From NCBI RefSeq assembly GCF_023715415.1, contig NZ_JAMBOB010000001.1, positions 1 to 64,000 of the forward strand: a stretch of 64,000 bases of DNA. Direction: 5' to 3'. Shown in pieces: positions 10,081 to 20,215 of this stretch (positions are counted from its first letter, which is position 1; each line of letters starts with the position of its first letter). The notes under the pieces are model-generated. The model was given only the letters and a program-made list of their open reading frames with translations, had not been told where the DNA came from and did not search any database. The DNA comes from Neobacillus niacini (lineage in GTDB: Bacteria; Bacillota; Bacilli; Bacillales; Cytobacillaceae). The position numbers were made by a program, and so were the translations under genes.

Positions 10081-12984
10081 CTATTTCCCAACATAATAAG
10101 TTTCCGTCGGTCCCAGATAGCTAGCTGCAGGTTTCTTCCCTTCCGGATTAATGACAAGCTTTTCTAAAACAAATCCTGGGCTCACTGCATAAATTCGAAG
10201 GGTATTGAATCCTTCCTTACAATTTATCGTGCTAATGTGCCTGCGGATGTTATCAAGAACCCCTACTGCCCAATTAGAATCATCAACGCGATATCCTTCC
10301 GGGAGTGTATTTAAAATGTTAATCTCATCCTCATTCGCCTGTATTCCACAAAATAACGTATAATCGGTTGTGACTGGATTAGAAGGCTGCATATATAATT
10401 CCAACTCATACACACCAGCTTCCTGTACTACGAAATGGTATTCCAGATAAGGTGCATCCTTTCCCGGAGTATAATATTCAGTTGTTGGAAAAGCCTTCAT
10501 AGCAGATAAAGTCTTCCCGTATCCCTGAAGCACTTCAAATCGTTTAACGTCACCAAACTGATTACTTGCTTCCTTATTTATAGAATAATGTTCTGCTTCT
10601 ATGGAAATATATCCGTTCATCTCGACAAAAGTCATTTTAGGGAATTCACTGTTATCAGCCTGCTTTGCGTTTACAATAATTGTACACGTACCATATGGCA
10701 TTTCGACAACGATACTGCCTTCCGTCTCACCATTCATCAGACTGCGATCAATTTTCACCTTGATTACTTCCATAGTTTTTTCTCTGCCATCTAAGCTGCC
10801 GCTCATCTTTGAACATGTCAGCCACTGATTTTCGCAAGTAATCTTAAATTCCGCATCCACATCACTTAAACTAAAAATTGTAAATGAAGCTTCCACACTA
10901 TCCGGTTGCAGGAAGTCATTCAAATAGACTTTATTATTATGCCATGCTGGACCTTCAGTGTGCTGTTCCGCCCCATCCACAGTTACCATGAGTCTTGGCT
11001 TACTTGTAGGTAAGACATTCATCAAAATAGGGTACTTGCATCCTTCTTCATTCCAATTGATAAAACCGATATGCTCAGAAAGCCCCATTCCGTACCACTT
11101 ACCATTATCAATCGTATGATACTGGTCCACTAGATCTCTATCTCTCTTAAAGCATTCTCTTATTTGATCAGCCAGTTTGTTTGCTTCCAGTAAACCTAAC
11201 TTAGCGTAATAATGATTTTCCCCAGTAAGCAGCCACATCTTTTGCAAATTTAAATTCCCTACAACAGGATAATAAACGAGTGAAAAATAAGCTGAAAAGT
11301 TCTCCGAACCCATATTCTTATATAGTTCCTCAGCAATATTTAAAAGGGTATCGATTTGCTGTAATAAATGATCACTTTCCTTGTAATTCACCGGATGATA
11401 GACATCTGCATTCATGTGTTCAGGTCTGCGATTATGAGCAATCTTTGTATAACCTGTAAGCAGCTCAAATACCTTTTTCATATCATCCTCAGAAAGTACA
11501 CCCTCAAACTGTCTTTGAATCCATTGCTTTGTATATATATCAGTCTTATTAATCGCACCAGTTCCCCATTTTTCAAAATCATACGCCAAGTCCATGAAAT
11601 ACGCTAACGGGAATTCCTGTGTAGCAATATCGCCTACATTCACAATCCATAAATCCCGAACACCGAAGTCGTAAGCCATACTCATTTGCTCCCAAATCTT
11701 AGGAAGATAAGAACTGTTTATCCATTCATACGAAATGGGTCCGCCGTGATAATCAAAATGATAATACATACCATAACCACCTTTATGGTCACGCATTTCT
11801 TCTGTTGGCAGTGTCCTTAGATTTCCATGATTATCATCACAGAGCATCAGAATGACATCTTCGAGTTCCTCCGAGTTCATTAATCCTGGTGTATCCTTAT
11901 CTCCATAAAAGAAGGGTTCCACTTCTTTATATAAAGCTAGCATTCTTGGTACTTCTGAAAGATTTGGATTGATATTATCTCGTATCAGCTGGTTTTGCGT
12001 CTGCAGCACTTCTCGTAACAATTGGATATTATCAGCCAATGTAGCTTCTTTACCCATGATTGAAGTATCTGCTTCGCCTCGCATACCGACAGTAACGACA
12101 GTTTCAAATTTTCCGCTGCGCTTCAGGCCATCTTCCCAAAACTTTGTAATTCCATCTCTATTACTAATAAAATTCCAAGCATCTCCATAAATGGAATCTT
12201 TTCCACGCAGATATTTATATTCTTCACCATACCGCAAACAAGGCTCATGATGGGATGCCCCCATTACGACTCCATATTCGTCCGCCACTTCTGCATTGGC
12301 TAAGCCCGGTCCATCATCACTGAAACGAGCGGACCACATGGCTGGCCAAAGATAATTTCCTTTCAATCTTAGCAACAATTCAAAAACGTGATCATACATT
12401 TCCGCATTAAAACCGCCAAAGTTCTTCATCGTCCAGTTCCCAAAGGCAGGCCACTCATCATTGATAAAAAAGCCGCGGTACCGGACAGATGGTTCTTTAG
12501 AGATATATTTATAGTTTTCACTCAACGAAAATGAATCTTTACGCAGAGGCTTTACTCCGGACCAATCCACCAACGGTGAAACTCCTAGCAACTCGGATAA
12601 ATGAAAAAGACCGTAAATGGTACCGCGTTTATCACTTCCCGCAATGACCAATGCCTTTTCAACACCTTCAAATGGACGATTAATCACCTGAAACAAATAG
12701 ACTTCTCTTTTTCCGTTTATTTCTGACAGTTCAACTTTCTTTTTTTCTACAAGTTCTTGAAGCATGGGGCTGTTATCTACTGTTCCATACAAAACAACAT
12801 TCTTTCCAAGTCTATTTCTGTCCGTGGATGCCTGCGGGGCTACCCCGAAAACCAACTCCACATCATGCATGACCTTTTTGGCGATTTTATTAACACCGCT
12901 AAAAGCCTCTTTTTCCTGATAAAAAAATGAATGACTATCTGAAGTTACATTTTTTAATATTTCTTGGTTGATAACAAATTCCAT
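10081..12984 (-). CDS. Glycoside hydrolase family 115 (alpha-glucuronidase-type)
   Basis: GH115 enzymes remove (4-O-methyl)glucuronic acid from xylan or xylo-oligosaccharides. The 967-residue protein shows the family layout: an N-terminal alpha/beta domain, a TIM barrel starting near the hallmark RGFFINDEWPAFGNW (about 170-184), then LLLRLKGNYLWPAMWSARF and GVVMGASHHEPCLR, a helical domain (about 520-660), and C-terminal beta domains (ISIEAEHYS about residue 790, then a carbohydrate-binding-like tail). There is no signal peptide, so it acts on imported oligosaccharides. It follows the SGNH esterase gene by 76 bp and is probably co-transcribed. RBS AAAGGA. Confidence 0.9.
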   Translation of the reverse strand: MEFVINQEILKNVTSDSHSFFYQEKEAFSGVNKIAKKVMHDVELVFGVAPQASTDRNRLGKNVVLYGTVDNSPMLQELVEKKKVELSEINGKREVYLFQVINRPFEGVEKALVIAGSDKRGTIYGLFHLSELLGVSPLVDWSGVKPLRKDSFSLSENYKYISKEPSVRYRGFFINDEWPAFGNWTMKNFGGFNAEMYDHVFELLLRLKGNYLWPAMWSARFSDDGPGLANAEVADEYGVVMGASHHEPCLRYGEEYKYLRGKDSIYGDAWNFISNRDGITKFWEDGLKRSGKFETVVTVGMRGEADTSIMGKEATLADNIQLLREVLQTQNQLIRDNINPNLSEVPRMLALYKEVEPFFYGDKDTPGLMNSEELEDVILMLCDDNHGNLRTLPTEEMRDHKGGYGMYYHFDYHGGPISYEWINSSYLPKIWEQMSMAYDFGVRDLWIVNVGDIATQEFPLAYFMDLAYDFEKWGTGAINKTDIYTKQWIQRQFEGVLSEDDMKKVFELLTGYTKIAHNRRPEHMNADVYHPVNYKESDHLLQQIDTLLNIAEELYKNMGSENFSAYFSLVYYPVVGNLNLQKMWLLTGENHYYAKLGLLEANKLADQIRECFKRDRDLVDQYHTIDNGKWYGMGLSEHIGFINWNEEGCKYPILMNVLPTSKPRLMVTVDGAEQHTEGPAWHNNKVYLNDFLQPDSVEASFTIFSLSDVDAEFKITCENQWLTCSKMSGSLDGREKTMEVIKVKIDRSLMNGETEGSIVVEMPYGTCTIIVNAKQADNSEFPKMTFVEMNGYISIEAEHYSINKEASNQFGDVKRFEVLQGYGKTLSAMKAFPTTEYYTPGKDAPYLEYHFVVQEAGVYELELYMQPSNPVTTDYTLFCGIQANEDEINILNTLPEGYRVDDSNWAVGVLDNIRRHISTINCKEGFNTLRIYAVSPGFVLEKLVINPEGKKPAASYLGPTETYYVGK

Positions 12985-13060
12985 GAATAAGTCCTTTCTT
13001 TAAAACCCAAATTTTTTTATTTACTACGTAAAAGAAAATAACAGTTCTACTTTGGAAAAG

Positions 13061-14803
13061 TTACAAGGTATACCCGAATCCCAAAATTGTAAAACATTTA
13101 TCTTCATGATTGGAAGCCATCTTGATTTCTACCTGATGTTCCCGGCAGACATCCTCCTGATACAAGATGACAGCATTGCAATGAGTCCAGTTCACTTCAT
13201 GCGGGTCAGCCGTTATTTTAAGTTCACCATCCACATAAATCTCCGCAGTTCCAAATTCACTACTTCCTGAATCCTTAAAAACCAGAACGAGACTTTTGCT
13301 GTTGATTGTCATTTTAAAACTTTCATTTCCCGATGTAGGTGTATGCAGCCAGTTATTTGGAAATTGAGCAGTAACGAAAGTATTAGCATCCATCTCTACC
13401 ATCTGCAATTCGTCATCTGTTTCACTGAAACTACCGCTATTTATCCTTGCACCTATTCTATTATCTTTCCTATCTAGTAACTGAACATCCTTAAAACAAT
13501 TCCCAATAACCGGCGATTTCGCTATGTTACTATCATCTCTATCTCTAATGGATTTCTTTGTTTCTGAAAATAGATAAGAAAGACAATCCGCCATTATGGT
13601 ATGACCGTCATTTGTTGGATGATAGATATCATAAAAAAATTGTCTCTTGGTTATGATGTTTCCCTCTTCCTTTGTAAGCCTAAACTGCTCTACCACTGCA
13701 TCCTTTACACTTACCATTGGAAGTTGATAATGTATCCCTACAGGAGAAAGCCTATCTTGCAGATTCCAGTCATTTTCAAACACGCTGAATAATAAAATTA
13801 CAGCTGGTTTGTTTTCAGAAGAAAGTATTTTTAAAACTAGACTCTCATAACATATTCCGTTGGTTTCGTCTCCTGCATCATTTACCGCAAACTCGACAAT
13901 CACGATATCCGGCTCTACTTCTCCATTCCTTAAAATGTCCCGTTCATAGCGAATCATGCCGAGCTCAGAGGGTGTACCTCCAACTCCAGCTTTTACAAAA
14001 TGGACATTCTTCCCATCATCTTTCCCAAACATTTCCTTAAATTTAAAATAAGATTGGTAGGCATAAGAATGAGTATGAATTGGTTTTGCTCCTGCCCCCT
14101 GAGTAATGGAGCCCCCGATATAAGCGATGGTAACATCCTCGCCTTTTTCTGCTTTTTCAATTGCTGCTTTTAATCTATGATTGTTTCCTTTGTTTAGTAG
14201 GGATTTTCTAATCATATCCTGGTAATCTTTTGACCCGAATGCGACCGGTGGTTCAGGCGACATCTCGGGTACTTTATAGGCATCATGCAAATAGAATTTG
14301 ACACTTGCTGTTGCTAGTGTACCAGGATGGTCAAATTCAAAGGCAAATTTACCTACAACATCATCATCTTGAGACCATTGGAAATCTCCAAGTTCTAAAA
14401 TCATTTCGGTTCCATCTGTTGGACAAGCTAATCTAAGTAATGTTCCAGTTTCATATTTTTGTTGTTTTCCATAATTTTGTAATACAAAATTGATTTTTCC
14501 TGCATGTTCATTTTCTGTTGTTATTACGACACCTATACTGTGAACGAGATTATGAAATCCCTTACAATCTACAAGTAGATTCAAAATTTCCTCATCTATT
14601 ACGCCACCCACAAGTTTTGCAATACTTTTTAATCGTTCTCCATCCAAATAGATTTCCTGTGAGGGCTTACCTTCATTACGGGGAGTTGCCTCAATCACTT
14701 TCTCAAACAATACAAAAAAGCTATCCCGTTTTGCTACCGGATCTTTTGGTGCCTTTGGAACATTATTTCTATCGTCATTTATGATTAATTTACTTTTAGT
14801 CAT
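13061..14803 (-). CDS. SGNH/GDSL-type esterase with flanking beta-sandwich domains
   Basis: A 580-residue putative carbohydrate esterase. The central SGNH hydrolase domain (about 222-430) has block I YIGGSITQG with Ser232, block II GVGGTPSELG, block III FAVNDAGDE and block V DIYHPTNDGH with the catalytic Asp and His. The ~200-residue N-terminal and ~140-residue C-terminal regions are strand-rich accessory domains. The gene leads the operon that includes GH115, which suggests removal of acetyl (or similar acyl) groups from imported glucurono-oligosaccharides; that substrate is inferred. No signal peptide. RBS AGGAGA, ATG. Confidence 0.85.
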   Translation of the reverse strand: MTKSKLIINDDRNNVPKAPKDPVAKRDSFFVLFEKVIEATPRNEGKPSQEIYLDGERLKSIAKLVGGVIDEEILNLLVDCKGFHNLVHSIGVVITTENEHAGKINFVLQNYGKQQKYETGTLLRLACPTDGTEMILELGDFQWSQDDDVVGKFAFEFDHPGTLATASVKFYLHDAYKVPEMSPEPPVAFGSKDYQDMIRKSLLNKGNNHRLKAAIEKAEKGEDVTIAYIGGSITQGAGAKPIHTHSYAYQSYFKFKEMFGKDDGKNVHFVKAGVGGTPSELGMIRYERDILRNGEVEPDIVIVEFAVNDAGDETNGICYESLVLKILSSENKPAVILLFSVFENDWNLQDRLSPVGIHYQLPMVSVKDAVVEQFRLTKEEGNIITKRQFFYDIYHPTNDGHTIMADCLSYLFSETKKSIRDRDDSNIAKSPVIGNCFKDVQLLDRKDNRIGARINSGSFSETDDELQMVEMDANTFVTAQFPNNWLHTPTSGNESFKMTINSKSLVLVFKDSGSSEFGTAEIYVDGELKITADPHEVNWTHCNAVILYQEDVCREHQVEIKMASNHEDKCFTILGFGYTL

Positions 14804-14846
14804 TTTTCAAAATTCTCCTATGAATTTAGTAATGCATCAATCATTA

Positions 14847-14875
14847 ACTTTGTTTAAACAGTCAACAAACAAAGT
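14847..14875 (-). promoter_or_regulatory. Inverted repeat over a possible promoter of the SGNH-GH115 operon
   Basis: The perfect 9-bp inverted repeat ACTTTGTTT / AAACAAAGT has an 11-bp spacer, 44 bp upstream of the SGNH start. Read on the - strand it includes TTGACT, a usable -35, although no good -10 follows. The position fits an operator for an unidentified repressor. Confidence 0.4.
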
Positions 14876-15195
14876 ATTGCCAAATAATCTATTGATTTGT
14901 TACAATTCGCCAAATCTCTCCCCCGTTTTTGGCTAATTAATGGAATGTACTTATATAATCATTTTATTATTATTTTCAGAAAGGTCAATGCATTTTTGAA
15001 ATCACTTTATATTATTAGTTTAATTATTATACTAAGTGGATTAAAGGTCGAACCACCTACCTAGTATACGCTATTACAACAACAAACTTGGCAGCCATAG
15101 GCATACCAAGTTTGGATTTAGTAACTTCATATTATTGTTCTTTTCATATTAAAGATTTGAACGACTAAAAGTACACCGTGGTGATTTAAAAATCT
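14876..15195. other. Gene-free interval with a hairpin
   Basis: No coding sequence is seen. The 9-bp stem CAAACTTGG (15083-15091) / CCAAGTTTG (15106-15114) lies past the 3' end of the small - strand gene at 15196 and may terminate it, though the following tail (TTGTTGTTGT) is a weak T tract. Confidence 0.4.
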
Positions 15196-15384
15196 CTAAG
15201 TAACTCGAATTCTACCGACTCTTCTAACACGATTATGATTATTAGTATTCAGTGCTGTTTGGGAATTAGAAATACCAGGAAATGAAATGAGTCCAGCCTT
15301 AAACAGTACATATCCGATAAAAGCAGCAAAAGCCGTACTTCCGAACAGGAACCAGATGAATTTTCTACCAACATTACCTAACAT
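15196..15384 (-). CDS. Small membrane protein (62 aa)
   Basis: One transmembrane helix (about residues 8-32, FIWFLFGSTAFAAFIGYVLF), then a short Asn-rich linker and a very basic C-terminus (RVRRVGRIRVT). RBS AAAGAGGTG with 5-nt spacing supports translation. It is not recognised. The positive tail probably faces the cytoplasm or binds phospholipid/nucleic acid; this is inference only. It stands alone between two glycan-utilisation operons. Confidence 0.55.
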   Translation of the reverse strand: MLGNVGRKFIWFLFGSTAFAAFIGYVLFKAGLISFPGISNSQTALNTNNHNRVRRVGRIRVT

Positions 15385-15554
15385 GTTTTCACCTCTTTAT
15401 CCTCTCATTGTTGATAAATATGATGAAATCACCTTTTTTATGTTGTCTTAATTCCTATAACTGCGGTTTAACCAATACCTAGATAAAAAAATTATTATTA
15501 TAAATTTATTACTTAACAATCCAAATCCTAAATTACAAAGCAGATCTAAGCACT

Positions 15555-15586
15555 AAAAACAGCACAGAGTGAACTGTGCTGTTTTT
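15555..15586 (-). terminator. Terminator of the YesN/GH67-like operon
   Basis: A 13-bp stem, AAAAACAGCACAG / CTGTGCTGTTTTT, lies directly after the TAG stop at 15587. With the T run in its arm it is a textbook intrinsic terminator on the - strand. Confidence 0.85.
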
Positions 15587-17677
15587 CTATTGATGAAAAA
15601 AATTAACATATTGTTTTGTTAGTTCTATATCCTTTTTCGTATTTTCTAAGTAATATGGATACCCAAAGTTCATCTTCACTCTTGCCATAAAATAGGGTTT
15701 ATTATGAAGGCTCCAGTAATGTCCTAGACGTTCCCAGTGAGTGCAAGACTGTTCTAATAATGATATCGCAAGAGATATATGTTGCGGATTTCTATTTAAA
15801 CTGTAACGTTTTAATTCAAGTGCGGCATGGAATTTGCATTTGTAATAACGACCCATTTCTACCCAGCTTTGCAGGTCTAGAAGGGTACACTGGTTATGAC
15901 TAGCATTAAAATCTCCCAACGAGCAACTTAGCTTTGAACAAATCGCTTCCACTTTATTAGGTGATTCGGTCAGTATATTAATAATGTCTATTGGAGTCTC
16001 TTGAAACTGACCCGCAAGTTGTTTTAGCGTACCTTCGTACTCTGCTTGTGCAAACTCCGCAATACCTATTACTCCAACTCCCGGCATGGCATTTCCATCA
16101 ACAAAATCAAGAATGGTTTTAAATCCTGAAACTTGGGAAAGACAGCTTTCAGGGTGCCATTGAAAGTCGTAATCCAACCAGAAAAGCCGATTTACGGCTG
16201 GTATGATTTTAGAGGCATAGCGTAATCCTTCTAGAAATTGTCCAGCATTCTCTTGTCCATAAATATCCCGTAATAAATGTTCCCAAACACTATCATCGAG
16301 TTCAGGATTATAAGATAGCCGCCCCCAGAGCTGGAATTGGAACAGGTGTTTTTCGAAATCATATATCCATGTCTTGTGACCATGATCAATATGCTGAAAA
16401 TCTTTCCCCCAAATATACCCATCTGCTCCCCAATAAAACCCTTTCACATATGGTTTTATCATTCCTTTAACATAGGAACGAATATAATCAGGATCCCCCC
16501 ACCGAAGGGTGAATACATCATCATTTCTGACCGTAAATAAAACTTGGGTATTTTCTAGATCTACACCTTCCCACGCATTCCATCTATCTTCAAATGGAGG
16601 ATTGGGATGAGAATAGCAATGTGCATTGGAATATTTCCAACTAATAAAGAAATCCTCTTTATCAAATTGATTTTGAATCATATCCTTGATTTCTTTCCCT
16701 GCATTTTGCATATTTGTACGATGAATAAATGGAATTCTACGACCTGATTCTTTAATAGCCTTTAAATAAGTTTCAGCAATCCATTGTTCCCTTTCATAGC
16801 CTGTACCATCCATCCATTCACTAGCCGAGGTTCCTATGCCCTTAAGTTCGGGATAAGTGATTAATACTTGTAAAATCATTTCTCGAAAGTAATCTTTGAT
16901 AATTTCTGATTGTCCCCGAAAACGGTTCAGTGAAATCCCTACGCGATGAATCAAGTGATCATACATGTTCCCAAAGTCTCCTACAGTTTCTGGAAGTTCT
17001 AATCCCCTTGCCACTTCAGGCAACAGTCTAATATTCCAAGTAAACAAATAGACGTCGATACCTCTATTAGCAGCATAATGTAGTAACTCTTTAAAGAAAT
17101 GAATATTCTTTTGGATTTGATCATCACTAAATGGATTCGCATTTCTATATTTATGTGAGACAACCATAAGATGGAATGGATGCTCCGACCATAAACTCAA
17201 ACAGTTATAACGGTTTTTTGCAAGCATATCGAGATAAGGTCTCCAAAAATTCATATCCATACATGTTTTTTCATTTTTAAGGAAAGGGTCTCCTTCATCA
17301 AAAGCAGCATAAGGTAAATTAAATTTAATCCCTCTAAGTTCTAATGCTGGTTTTTGATGGATCTCTTCACCATCCTTTAAATTCTTGCCTAGTAAAATCC
17401 TTTCAGCCCATTCAAAACATCCGTACATAATCCCACGGGAATGAGCTCCTTCTATAAGAATAAGTGCTCCAATCCGTTTAATGGAAAATCCGTCATTACC
17501 TAATTTATCCTTCACTTTTTCTAACTTACGCACTAGGATACCTTGAGAGGGGTTTAAAGCATTTGGGTACTTTTCATACTGTTCCACATAATATATATTC
17601 TTTTTTTCTAGACTTTGTTTAATGTCGTCTGCCCCAAACCGAGTCATAAGATCACTATGATCATACACAAGTTTCAA
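15587..17677 (-). CDS. GH67-like intracellular glycosidase candidate (696 aa)
   Basis: A distant relative of alpha-glucuronidase-type TIM-barrel hydrolases. The N-terminal ~125 residues form the alpha/beta lid seen before GH20/GH67 barrels (IEGAHSRGIMYGCFEWAERI). The barrel opens at LRGIKFNLPYAAFDEGD and continues FWRPYLDMLAKNRYNCLSLW. A later FQLWGRLSYNPELDD motif is shared with the 878-residue protein at 25160. No signal peptide. The start is TTG 17677, chosen because AGGGGGGC sits 6 nt upstream. It follows the YesN-type regulator by 24 bp in the same transcript. The acidic catalytic residues cannot be fixed by eye, so the activity is inferred. Confidence 0.65.
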   Translation of the reverse strand: MKLVYDHSDLMTRFGADDIKQSLEKKNIYYVEQYEKYPNALNPSQGILVRKLEKVKDKLGNDGFSIKRIGALILIEGAHSRGIMYGCFEWAERILLGKNLKDGEEIHQKPALELRGIKFNLPYAAFDEGDPFLKNEKTCMDMNFWRPYLDMLAKNRYNCLSLWSEHPFHLMVVSHKYRNANPFSDDQIQKNIHFFKELLHYAANRGIDVYLFTWNIRLLPEVARGLELPETVGDFGNMYDHLIHRVGISLNRFRGQSEIIKDYFREMILQVLITYPELKGIGTSASEWMDGTGYEREQWIAETYLKAIKESGRRIPFIHRTNMQNAGKEIKDMIQNQFDKEDFFISWKYSNAHCYSHPNPPFEDRWNAWEGVDLENTQVLFTVRNDDVFTLRWGDPDYIRSYVKGMIKPYVKGFYWGADGYIWGKDFQHIDHGHKTWIYDFEKHLFQFQLWGRLSYNPELDDSVWEHLLRDIYGQENAGQFLEGLRYASKIIPAVNRLFWLDYDFQWHPESCLSQVSGFKTILDFVDGNAMPGVGVIGIAEFAQAEYEGTLKQLAGQFQETPIDIINILTESPNKVEAICSKLSCSLGDFNASHNQCTLLDLQSWVEMGRYYKCKFHAALELKRYSLNRNPQHISLAISLLEQSCTHWERLGHYWSLHNKPYFMARVKMNFGYPYYLENTKKDIELTKQYVNFFHQ

Positions 17678-17701
17678 AGGTTAGCCCCCCTATTAAACAT
17701 A

Positions 17702-20020
17702 TTAACGATTACTATTCCTATATTGACTTATCGTCATATCAACATATTTTACAAATAATCGTGTAAGATTTCTTTCTGAATATCCAACAGCTTCAGCAAT
17801 CTCACTTGTACGAACATCAGTCTGCAAGCACAAGCTTTTGGCTTTTTCAACTTTTCTAATTAAAACGTATTCCCTAAAATTCATACCCACTTCTTTTTTA
17901 AAAAGGCGACTCAAATAGGAAGGAGTTAAATTTACCAATTCAGCACATTGTGTAAGAGTAATATCTTTAGCGATATTTTCATTTATATATTGACAAATCT
18001 GTTTTACTGCCAATGTTCCAGATGAAGTTTCTGTTTCTTCACTAAATGATTCGTAGAATGGGAATAAGTATTCGATAAACCATTTATTGATCTCGTCTAG
18101 CGTTTTAAGAGATTTTAATTGATTAAATAAATCTGGCTCAAAAATGTCCTTTATACTTTGCCCCTGCTTCTCAAGAGAAAAAATAATAGAAGAGAGCAAA
18201 AGATAAAAGCATTGCAAAGTGCTGTTGTATGATTTAAATAAAGAAGTAGATTTAGAAAAATCATGGAGTGTTAGTTGGGCTAGGTCTAAATCTCCCACTT
18301 TTAACGATTCTACTATTCTGGCGTCAAGGTCCCTCGGATAAAAGAACATTCCTTTATTCTTTGATTGCTCAACGTCTTCAATAAATAACACAGTATCGGA
18401 ATCCTTATAAATTCGATATTGAAGGGCCAGTAATGCCTCCTCAAAAGAAATACAAATATATTTTATATCTTGATAAATCCTCCCGACACCAATACTAAAA
18501 TCTGAGAATAAACGTTTTTGAAGGGAGTCAGTAATCAAAAGGGATGTATTATAAAGTTTATCTTTAATTTCCTCGCTTGACATATCTTCTTTATAACGAA
18601 ATATGACAGCAACATTATCTTGAATCGTGTTTATGTCAACTGCTTCCAAGGATGGATCGATTTGAAATAATTCATTAAGGATACTCTTGACTACTAACAA
18701 ACTAACATGTTTATCATCATTTTCAGCATTATCTTCTGTCATGAGATTAACACCGTTAATGGCGATGACAACATATTGACTTTGGATAGGAATGTTATAC
18801 TCTTTACACTTTTTATAGAGAAAATGATCAATGACATATTTCCCTTCCAAAATCTGTTGAAAAAACCATTCTCTTAAAGTCGGTTCTATTTCTTCTTTAT
18901 ATTTCCTTAATTTTTGTTTTTCCTTACTAAGGTTCTGTATAGAATCTTGGATAATCGTAATTTCATTTTTTAGGTTAGAAGAAATGTCCATTTCACCTAG
19001 TGACTGACTAAAATCAACTAATTGTTTAATCGGATTATACGCTCGTCTTGCGTAAATGATGGTAAATAGCATACCAATACATAAAATGACGAATGCAGAT
19101 GAAAAAATCATCCATCGAAACAAACTTAGCTCTTCAGTGATTGCTGATTCCGGTACCAAAGAAATATAGACACGGCCTAATGTTGACCTTCCATTATAAA
19201 TGTATAATGTTCGTTGTTGATTTTTATCCACATCATAAAAGACACCGGAATTTGAATTTTCATCTATAATTCTATTAAAAGCGCTTTCATGTGTGTTCTT
19301 AATCGAAGATAATGTTTTATTATCTAAAAATAATCCTTTATTTTGATGATCTAGAATAAAGGATATCTGTTGATTATTGCTAGGAAAATAATCTAGAAAT
19401 ACCTTTTCTTTCACCAATATCACAAGTAATCCTTTTGGTTTTCCTGAGTCCAGGATTGGGAGTTTCCGAGCTAGAGAAATATAGCCCTTTTTACTTGCTA
19501 TTGGTAAGCGCATCCATGCTGTACTCTGGTTTTCCTCAATAATCTTTTCAATGTCTCTTTGATACTTAAAAGCCTCTTTTGAAATATAGCCATATTCATT
19601 AGACAAAACAAAATTATCAACAGTATTATAATAATAAACCTCTTCAATTATATTATTATTTAACTTTGAAAGTTTTAATTGTTGTAGTAGGTCAAGTTGA
19701 GCAGATATATTTTGGCTAAACTGTGGGGTGGAAAAAGAGTCCCGAATAATGGGATTGGATGCTAGTTGGTGGGATTCTAATTCGATTGATTGAAGAATAC
19801 TCTCTACTCGTTCCTTAAACAAAACTAATGAAGCTTCGGAATCCCTTTTGATTTGGTCTTTTAACGATGTAGTTGCGAAATAATAGTAGAGTCCGCCAAT
19901 TAAGATTACCGGAATAAACGCAGACATGCACCCGATCCAAATTAACCGATAAAAGTATCCTTTTTGGTTTCTTCCCTCATTACTAAAATAGTTTAAGATG
20001 TTGTTCAACTTAATTTGCAC
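17702..20020 (-). CDS. AraC-family regulator with membrane sensor (YesN/Cache type)
   Basis: A 772-residue one-component membrane regulator. TM1 (about 22-50) and TM2 (about 290-315) enclose an extracytoplasmic Cache-like sensor. A HAMP-like linker, a GGDEF-like YesN middle and a C-terminal AraC domain follow (about 670-772, with helix-turn-helix motifs TLTQCAELVNLTPSYLSRLFKKEVG and TSEIAEAVGYSERNLTRLF). The start is GTG 20020 after GCGGTGAG. It lies directly after the ABC-importer operon and before the GH67-like gene, so it most likely activates these genes when the transported glycan is sensed outside the cell. Confidence 0.85.
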   Translation of the reverse strand: MQIKLNNILNYFSNEGRNQKGYFYRLIWIGCMSAFIPVILIGGLYYYFATTSLKDQIKRDSEASLVLFKERVESILQSIELESHQLASNPIIRDSFSTPQFSQNISAQLDLLQQLKLSKLNNNIIEEVYYYNTVDNFVLSNEYGYISKEAFKYQRDIEKIIEENQSTAWMRLPIASKKGYISLARKLPILDSGKPKGLLVILVKEKVFLDYFPSNNQQISFILDHQNKGLFLDNKTLSSIKNTHESAFNRIIDENSNSGVFYDVDKNQQRTLYIYNGRSTLGRVYISLVPESAITEELSLFRWMIFSSAFVILCIGMLFTIIYARRAYNPIKQLVDFSQSLGEMDISSNLKNEITIIQDSIQNLSKEKQKLRKYKEEIEPTLREWFFQQILEGKYVIDHFLYKKCKEYNIPIQSQYVVIAINGVNLMTEDNAENDDKHVSLLVVKSILNELFQIDPSLEAVDINTIQDNVAVIFRYKEDMSSEEIKDKLYNTSLLITDSLQKRLFSDFSIGVGRIYQDIKYICISFEEALLALQYRIYKDSDTVLFIEDVEQSKNKGMFFYPRDLDARIVESLKVGDLDLAQLTLHDFSKSTSLFKSYNSTLQCFYLLLSSIIFSLEKQGQSIKDIFEPDLFNQLKSLKTLDEINKWFIEYLFPFYESFSEETETSSGTLAVKQICQYINENIAKDITLTQCAELVNLTPSYLSRLFKKEVGMNFREYVLIRKVEKAKSLCLQTDVRTSEIAEAVGYSERNLTRLFVKYVDMTISQYRNSNR

Positions 20021-20141
20021 AATATCTCACCGCTTTACATGTTTTTACATCACGTATGTTAAAATTCGACTTTTTCATAAGAAATTCCTTTTAAATAACA
20101 GAATTTATGAAAAATTAAAAATAGTATGATTTCACTCGAAA

Positions 20142-20170
20142 AATACCACAGTCTTAAGGACTGTGGTATT
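20142..20170 (-). terminator. Terminator after the LplABC-type operon
   Basis: A 12-bp perfect stem, AATACCACAGTC / GACTGTGGTATT, with a 5-nt loop, followed on the - strand by TTTTTCG. It lies 46 bp past the solute-binding-protein stop and separates that operon from the regulator gene. Confidence 0.85.
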
Positions 20171-20215
20171 GGAAACCTTATGTTGTTCTTTAGTTCATGT
20201 GAATTCTCTGTGCAT

